Below, one piece after another: positions 57,046-64,000 of a DNA stretch of 64,000 nucleotides. The stretch spans positions 1-64,000 of the forward strand of contig JAVSML010020391.1 in the NCBI GenBank assembly GCA_038503035.1, read 5' to 3'. The first letter of the stretch is position 1. Every line of letters starts with the position of its first letter. Source of the stretch: Crocodylus rhombifer (lineage: Eukaryota > Chordata > Crocodylia > Crocodylidae). The notes under the pieces are model-generated. The model had not been told where the DNA came from. It ran no database searches and was given only the letters and a program-made list of their open reading frames with translations. The translations under genes were made by a program, and so were the position numbers.

Positions 57046-58604
57046 GGAAGTACACTTACATTCTCTTTCTCCAGTGAACAGCGTGTTTCTCTAAGACGTA
57101 CATACTGGCTATTCATATTTTGTTTCACTCTCACAATCCCATTCAAAGGTACCTGCTCCAAGCTGGATATATGCAGTAGAAGAAAGACCCTACCTGCAAA
57201 ATTTGAACAGGAGTTTGGCTTTGAATAGGGGCTTTTGCAAGGTTTCAGGTCAGGCTGGATTCTAATTTTCCCAGAGCTTGAGGTCTGGGTGGTTTGACTC
57301 CAAGGCAGTGGTTTGGGCCTCTGCTTAGTAAAAAAGAGATGACAACTAGGGTCTTATACTCTATCCTAGAAATAACCACCCTGCAATTCAGCAGACATCA
57401 TTTGTAGCCTGCAGAGGGAGAACAGCACCCTGGGAAGATAAACAAGAAAACCGTGTCTGGGCAGGAATGATTTTTAACTTATGACAACACAGACCTCCAT
57501 GACGGTGAAATCAACATCCCCAGAGGAAAAATATTTTGGCGGGGGGAGGAGGAAAAAAGGCTGCTGCAGGAGCCTCATCCACAGACTGCAGCACAAGTTG
57601 CATCATAGAAAAGACATGCCACAGGCTGAGTGGATCTGCTGTTACTTAGAGTGTCCTATTTTTAGCTGAGCCATTCGAAGGCCTCATGTTTGTCACTCCA
57701 ACAGTTCTTCAGAGCCTTGTTATGGAAAGACTGACAGCAGCTCGCAGACTCACCGCCTGATCCTGCTGACTGCTGCAGTCTCCCCATTGTTATGGACTAA
57801 GCAGAAAAGGAGCTTACTCATCATAAGGCACCAATCAGAGAAATTCTTTGGGAGACTATTTCCTTCACCCTCTTGGACACTTTGGGCTACATGTTCTGAC
57901 CTGGCCATAAGAAAGATGGTTGCAAATGCACAAGTGCCCACACACTCATGGGCTCCTTCGCTTGCACCAAAAAAGGCCCGTCCAAGGAAAAACACTGTTT
58001 TCCTCTGAACTCTCCAGGTCCTTTAAACAGCAGTAACTAAAGTAATATGTGCAGCTTTTGCCAGTACCTACCTCTGTAGGTCAACCTAGAACAGCTTGAA
58101 GCTATTAAAATGGGGTCTCTCCATTTCTCTGAACACATGTATCATAAAGTCAAAATGATGAAGTACTTGCTACAAATGGGTTTCCAAAAACAGTCAAGAA
58201 CTGCCTGTTCCCTGAAGCTGGAGAAGTTATGGATCCATGAGAGTCCCTGAGAGCCAAATAAATCTAAAGATGAGGAAGACCTTTAACCTTCATCTCCCTC
58301 AAGACTCCAGGAGATAAATGAAAGTCAATTTCCCCTGCATCAGTACAACACTAATATAATGTTAAAAATAATCACCCACACAGATGGAAAAATAAATGTT
58401 GAAGGGAAGAGCAAAGATTGAGCTTACATAGATGAGCTGGACTCTCAGCTTTTTAAAACCAGGCCTATTTATGGCAACTGACAATGTGACTGAATGTTTT
58501 AAAACCAAAATATAACGGTTCATCTATTCTGTCCTTTCTGTCCATTTCCTTCCACCCCTGATGCAGCTCCTACTTCCACAGGAGTAGAACAGGCCAAAAA
58601 AAGG
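57046..58604. other. No recognisable gene
   Basis: Unassigned sequence up to the CR1 copy; no frame over 85 codons. Confidence 0.6.
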
Positions 58605-60980
58605 GATTGCTCCAGCTGATTGCTCCAGCAGGAAGTCTACAGGCCAACAAGAGGTACAGCGCTGCTCAACCTTGTACTGTCAACCGGGGATGACCTAATC
58701 AGCAACCTAACAATCAAAGGGAAGCTGGGTGACAGTGATCATGAACTGATCACCTTCACCATCTGCCACAAAGCTGGCAAATCAGTCAGTAATACAGAAG
58801 TCCTCAACTTCAGGAAAGCTTACTTTGACAAGCTCAGGAGACTTGTCAGAGAGGCCCTAAAAGGGCACAACCCAATGGAGAGGGGAGTTCAGGATGAGTG
58901 GTTGCTCCTCAAGGGAGCAGTCCTGGATGCGCAAGCAAAGTCCATCCCGTCTCAGAGGAAAGGCAGCAAAAGGGCACAGCAGCCCCCTTGGCTCTCCAGA
59001 GAAATGGCAGACATCCTGCATCTTAAAAGGAAGACCTACAAAGGATGGAGGACTGGATCCACCACCAAGGAGGGCTACTCTGCTCTGGTCCGGACCTGCA
59101 GAGAGCGAATCAGGAAAGCCAAGGCTGCGATGGAACTCCAGCTAGCTACAAATATCAAGGACAATAAAAAGTCTTTTTTTAGATATGTGGGGAGCCGGAG
59201 GAAAAGCAAGGGCAACATTGGACCCCTGCTGAACCAGATGGGGCAACTGACAACTGATGCCTAGGAAAAAGCGAACTTGCTAAACGGGTACTTTGCATCA
59301 GTTTTTCACCAGTCCCATGGTACGGCCCTGCCCACTATGGGTCAGGGAGGCTCGGGTGAGGGAGATTCTTTGCCCTCCATCGAAGCTGACCTTGTGAAGG
59401 AACACCTTGAAAGGCTGGATACCTTCAAGTCAGCCAGCCCTGATGGGTTACACCCCAGGGTACTCAGGGAGCTGGTGAGCATCATAGCTCAGCCCCTGGC
59501 ACGGATCTTCGAGAAATCTGGGTGCTCTGGTGAAGTGCCCGAAGATTGGAAGAAGGACAATGTCATGCCAATCTTCAAGAAAGGGAGGAAAGTAGATCCG
59601 GCAAACTATGGGCCCATCAGCCTGACCTCTATCCTGGGGAAGGTCTTGGAAAAGATTATCAAAGAGGCCATCCTTAACAGACTACCTGATGGCAATATCC
59701 GGAGGGATACCCAGCATGGATTTGTTGCTGGTAGGTCTTGCTTGACTAATCTCATTTCCTTTTATGACCAGGTGACTTATCACCTGGACAAGGGGGAAGA
59801 GATCGATGTTGTATACCTCGACTTTAAAAAGCCTTCAATCTGGTATTCCACGATCACCTCTTGGCTAAACTGGCTAACTGTGGCCTTGACGTCACCACGA
59901 TCCGCTGGCTGGGGAATTGGCTCTGCAGTAGGACCCAGAGGGTGGTGGTACACAGCAGCCAATCATCTTGGTGCGCTGTGATCAGTAGGGTCCTCCAAGG
60001 CTCTGTCCTAGGCCCTATACTGTTTAACATCTTCATTAATGATGTGGACATTGGTGTCAGAAGTGGACTGGCCAAGTTTGCCGATGACACCAAACTCTGG
60101 GGTAAATCATCCACACCTGAGGACAGGAGGGTGATCCGGACAGGTCTGGACAGACTTGTGAAATGGGCAGATGAGAACCTGATGGTGTTCAACACTGAAA
60201 AATGCAAGGTTCTCCATCCTGGGATGAAAAACCTGCAGCATCCTTATAGGCTCAGCAGTGCTATGCTGGTTAGCACTACAGCTGAAAGGGACTTGGGGGT
60301 CATGGTTGACCACAAGAGGAACATGAGCCTTCAGTGTGATGCTGCGGCTAGTAAAGCAAGCAAAACGCTGGTTTGCATCCATAGATGCTTCTCAAGCAAA
60401 TCCCGGGACGTCATTCTCCCACTGTACTTGGCCTTGGTGCGGCCGCAGCTGGAGTACTGCGTCCAGTTTTGGGCTCCACAATTCAAAACGGATGTGGAGA
60501 AGCTTGAGAGGGTGCAGAGGAGAGCCATGCACATGGTCAGAGGTCAGGAAAACAGACTTTATGATGAGAGGCTGAGAGCCATGGGACTCTTCAGCCTGGA
60601 AAATTGCAGGCTCAGGGGTGATTTGGTGGCCACCTATAAGTTTATCAGAGGTGCTCATCAGGATTTGGGGGAACGTCTATTCACCAGAGCCCCCCAAGGG
60701 ACAACAAGGTCAAACGGTCACAAACGCCACTGTGACTGATTCAGGCTGGGCATAAGGAAGAACTTCACTATCCGAGCCCCCAAGGTTTGAAATAGTCTGC
60801 CGCCGGAGGCAGTTCAGGCACCCACTTTGACCGCCTTCAAGACACATTTGGATGCTTATCTTTCTGGGATCCTATGATCCCTGCTGACTTTCTGCCCTTG
60901 GGCCAGGGGGCTGGACTCAGTGATCCTCTGGGGTCTCTTCCAGCCCAAATGCCTATGAAATCTATGAAATCTATGATTCT
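58605..60980 (+). mobile_element. CR1 LINE, 5'-truncated, inactive
   Basis: A 2.38 kb CR1 starting late in the endonuclease domain (EVYRPTRGTALLNLVLSTGDD) and running through RT and the C-terminal domain to a 3' UTR. It ends in a tail of three imperfect CTATGAAAT units (60952-60977). At the 5' border, GATTGCTCCAGC occurs twice (58605-58616 and 58618-58629), a small duplication at or beside the truncation point. Subfamily and divergence differ from the copies at 28 kb and 45 kb. Confidence 0.92.
58620..60870 (+). pseudogene. CR1 ORF2 remnant: partial endonuclease, RT, C-terminal domain
   Basis: Frame 1 (58620-59261) holds the endonuclease tail with GDSDHE and the linker to RT, ending in a TAG at 59262. 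The same frame resumes as NLLNGYFASVF and carries VMPIFKKGRKVDPANYGP and QHGFVAGRSCLTNLISFYDQ. A loss of one base at about 59829, inside motif A (DFKKAF), moves the protein into another frame. That frame (about 59838-60739) holds VLQGSVLGP (a degraded motif B), LAKFADDTKLWG (motif C) and RPQLEYCVQFWAPQF. Further stops at 60738 and 60788 precede the final KTHLDAYLSGIL segment. At least three stops and one frameshift make it dead, but the RT domain is otherwise well preserved. Confidence 0.9.
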
Positions 60981-61618
60981 GGGGTGGGGAGCAGGGTCAG
61001 GTGACAGTCGCTTGTTTGTTCCCCACCATGATAGCTTCATGATAATGGAGACGGAGCATCAGTGGTTGAGAAGCTCAGGGCAATAAGATAATGCAGAGAA
61101 GCAATGTGGGCATGCCGCCTGAGATAGCACATGTCCTGGCCAAATCCTCCTTAGCATGTAATCCTTGAGTTCTTCTAATCAGCATTCTGTACCCAGTTGC
61201 TGAAATTGTATGTAACAAAATTGGCACCAGTCTGTATGTATGGATTAACTGCCCTGGTTTGCCTGTCTACTGGCTGCCACCCACTCAGCAGCAGGTATAC
61301 TCCTTAGGGCAGACAAGGCCTCAGAGATGATAGCTGGACTGTACTGCTCAGGACAGCTACACAGCCTGTAGTCACGAGAGAATTATGCTGCAGAAGGGCT
61401 TGAAGCCAAATTTTCAGGAGTGTCTAAGTAACTGATGCTCCCCAGCATCATCTTCAGAAGTATTTGGCACTGAACTTTGCATTTTACTTAGGCTCCTGCA
61501 TGACTAGGTTTCTCCGAAGCCCTTTTCACTATCACTATCACAGGTTCTGCTTTCTGTGGGGTAAATAATGGCAGAAGTGCTAGTACAGAATATTGCCTTT
61601 TAAGCACTCTTACCTTAG
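60981..61618. other. No recognisable gene
   Basis: Flank of the CR1 tail. CCAAATTTTCAGGAGTGTCT near 61408 may be an old repeat fragment; otherwise nothing. Confidence 0.55.
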
Positions 61619-62340
61619 CCCTTGTCTATACAGAAGAGGTGCCCTGATATAACTAAATCATTTGAATTAGTGTAATCAGATGAACACAACACCTGTATAT
61701 GTATTCAGAGCCGACCCTAGGGGGGTGCAGGGCTCAGGGCAAATCAGCCTGTGTGGGGCCCCTTTAACATTGTGCGGGACCCCTGCAAAGGCAGGGCATG
61801 GGCTGGGATCTCCCCAGTGCTGGTGTGGGGGTGGTCTCTGTGCTTCTTCTACAGTGCGGGGCTAAGCCAGTACTGCAGCAATGCAATTTGGCACCCAGGG
61901 CCAAGGTCTGCTCTCACCCCACACACAGATCACACATGCCCCAGATGGCACACCATCTCCAGCATGGAGCAGGGTGGGGAGCATGGCGAGCAGCCAGACG
62001 TGAAGCCGGTGGAGCAGGGAAGCAGCATGTGGCAGTGGTGATGCAGAGTGGTGGCACCCCTAGGCACATGCCAATGGCTCCCCCTTCATGTCAACGTCCA
62101 GCTCCATGGGGCCTCCCCAAAGCGTGGGGCCTGGGGTGGGCACCCCGATTTGCCCTACCCAAGGGACAGCTCTGTATGTACACTTCAATCAGTTTACATC
62201 TGGCTTATTTCTAGTTAACTGAAATCAGTACAGCTAATCAAGAACTGGCCAATTAACAAAAAGGGATGACCCCTTCATTTGGCCACTGAACAGTTAGCGT
62301 GGCTGATATTGCCTTAAGTTAGATTTATACAAGAGAGATC
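61619..62340. mobile_element. Older DNA-element remnant split by the 469-bp hAT
   Basis: CCTTGTCTATACAG at about 61619 resembles the ends of small reptilian DNA elements, and the TAACTAAATCATTTG-type sequence before the hAT resembles CTAGTTAACTGAAATCAG after it in style. The best reading is one AT-rich MITE interrupted at 61706-62174. The right end is not identified. Confidence 0.4.
61706..62174. mobile_element. hAT-like MITE, 469 bp
   Basis: Left end CAGAGCCGACCCTAGGG and right end, reverse-complemented, CAGAGCTGTCCCTTGGG are clear inverted repeats (13 of 17). Flanks TATGTATT (61698-61705) and TATGTACA (62175-62182) match over the first six bases. The interior is GC-rich and non-coding: overlapping open frames at 61751-62214 are unlike any known protein. 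Confidence 0.83.
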
Positions 62341-64000
62341 AAATTGATTTGAGAAACCCATGTTCAGGGACTGCACCAGTTAACTAAACCAGTTTTGAAA
62401 AGGGCTGGTTAACCCAATGCATCTCTTGAGCACAGAGAAGGGATAAACCTGTTCAGAGCAGATCTAGTGGACACAATGGCAAAAACCAACCTTTTCCAGT
62501 CCCCCTGTTACAATGGTGCCTCACCCGCACAGCGTCACTGGTAGTAGTAACAGCAAAAAGCTTTTCAGAAAAATCCTATTAAAAGCAAGGCTTAAACATT
62601 ACTTTGTGCTATTCTAGAATTCAAATCTAAACTCAAAAATAAATTTCCTGGGCAGGATTCAAGTGATTGCTCATCAACTTCAAAATGTAACAACAGTACT
62701 TTGTAATTTGTTTTAGACACATTTAAAAAATCTCACTGAACCATAAAACAGCCTTACAAAGTTTTACTTTTCTACCTGTTCAGGAAGAAAAGAGTAGCTA
62801 TTTGTTGGTGAAAGAAGTCAATATACCTTGGCTGAAGCATTCCCAGCCATTATAATCAAGAATGGAAAAATAGATTTTGTGTCTGTTCCCAGAGATGCTG
62901 GTGGGAGTTTTGCAAAGCAGTCATCAAAAACCTCCCATATGCCAAAGACAAGCCCTAAAGTCATGGGCCGCTGCAGCTTTAATAAGAGAGCAGGACTCTT
63001 AAAGGGTCTTTTAAATTTTTCACATTAAGCATGAAAGAGGTATTCAGTTTTTTAGCCAGAAGCATCATTCTCTAGTCAAAGATGCCTATATCCCATATCA
63101 ATGGTTTTCCAGGAAAACACTGGAAAATCAATACATTAGTTTATTGCCACAGTGGTACTAGTAGTCAGAACAAATAAATACTTTGTTGCATATTCAGATT
63201 ACTTGTATCTGAATATAAAAGTATGGGAGAAAAGGGGGAACAAGCAGTTGCACATGTGGATTTTTTATGCAAGCTCACATGTACAAGCACCAAGATGACA
63301 CATTAATATCAAGGAACAACATGGCAATGCATCTAATGAACCAGTTGCACATGTAATGTCCTCTCTTTATGCTCACATAGTTGTGAATTCTCAAAGTCCC
63401 AAACCCTCTAAAAACCTCTGCTTGCCCTGATTTTAATATCTGTTACCTCTTACAATGCACAGTATTCATGTAGAAATTTACATTTTCATTATACTGCATA
63501 AATATACTGCCAGATCCTCAGCCAGCAGAAATCTTTGTAACCTGAGACCATTGAGCTATACCCAAGTGCACAGATAAGCATCTGGATGATTATCTGTATC
63601 TACCCATCAAGGTAATTTTTCATACACCTCATACCCTATTATATAGGCTCTAACTAATTGTACTGAGGCACTAGCAAATTATGCTATCAGATCTGACCCA
63701 GCTAACTAGTAACAAAATAGGTGCTTGTCATCACATAGCTCTTTGAAGACTGATGCAAAACAAGTTGTGGCGAGCTCAGCTTGGTATGGCCATGGGAGAG
63801 ACTAAATGCTCTTCCTTCCCAAGAATCCATTCCCTTTAGCATCTGGCAATTTGAAGATCTGGCCAGAAACTAGAGAAGGGCTCTCTAACTTATCAGGAGC
63901 TGGGGACTATATCAGCGGGGACTAGAGGCCTGTTCACCTCTCCCGGCTGCAAGCTCCCCCACTACTGCTGCACCACACAAGGCTGCAGCTGGAGACCCGC
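62341..64000. other. No recognisable gene
   Basis: Unassigned. The last 100 bp turns GC-rich and is cut by the window edge. Confidence 0.6.

Overview
This is vertebrate nuclear DNA with no recognisable host gene. I found no protein-coding exon, tRNA, rRNA or CRISPR array. Almost everything that can be named is transposon-derived: CR1-type LINE retrotransposons, several non-autonomous hAT-like DNA elements, old MIR/CORE-SINE fragments, palindromic foldback elements and simple repeats. Abundant CR1 (several subfamilies), hAT MITEs and deeply decayed MIR-type SINEs, with no mammalian L1 or Alu, fits a non-avian sauropsid. I lean towards a crocodilian, with a turtle as the alternative. The species call is inference.

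The centre of the window is a CR1 retrotransposon at about 28222-31295 (+). It has one uninterrupted endonuclease/reverse transcriptase frame (28282-31209) and a short 3' tail of two ATGAATCT-type units. It sits inside an older, oppositely oriented CR1 fragment whose halves lie at 28137-28221 and 31296-31420. Outside that nest, two copies of one small hAT-like element lie in inverted orientation (27879-28057 and 31835-32033).

Three further CR1 copies are dead: an old 3' fragment at 3249-3700 (-), a frameshifted RT fragment at 45134-46690 (-), and a 2.4 kb copy with a stop and a frameshift at 58605-60980 (+). Five DNA elements have inverted ends and 8-bp flanking duplications that can be read directly: 5443-6488, 23479-24903, 31835-32033, 49697-49928 and 61706-62174.

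The left third (1-27 kb) also carries palindromes at 1205-1455, 6969-7493, 7528-7912 and 17220-17450. The last is flanked by a G-rich block on its left and a C-rich block on its right. Remaining stretches are listed as blocks with no supportable content; they may be intergenic or intronic. I found no new gene system. The items most worth a second look are the intact CR1 frame with its clean nested junction, the long palindromes, and the paired hairpin elements.
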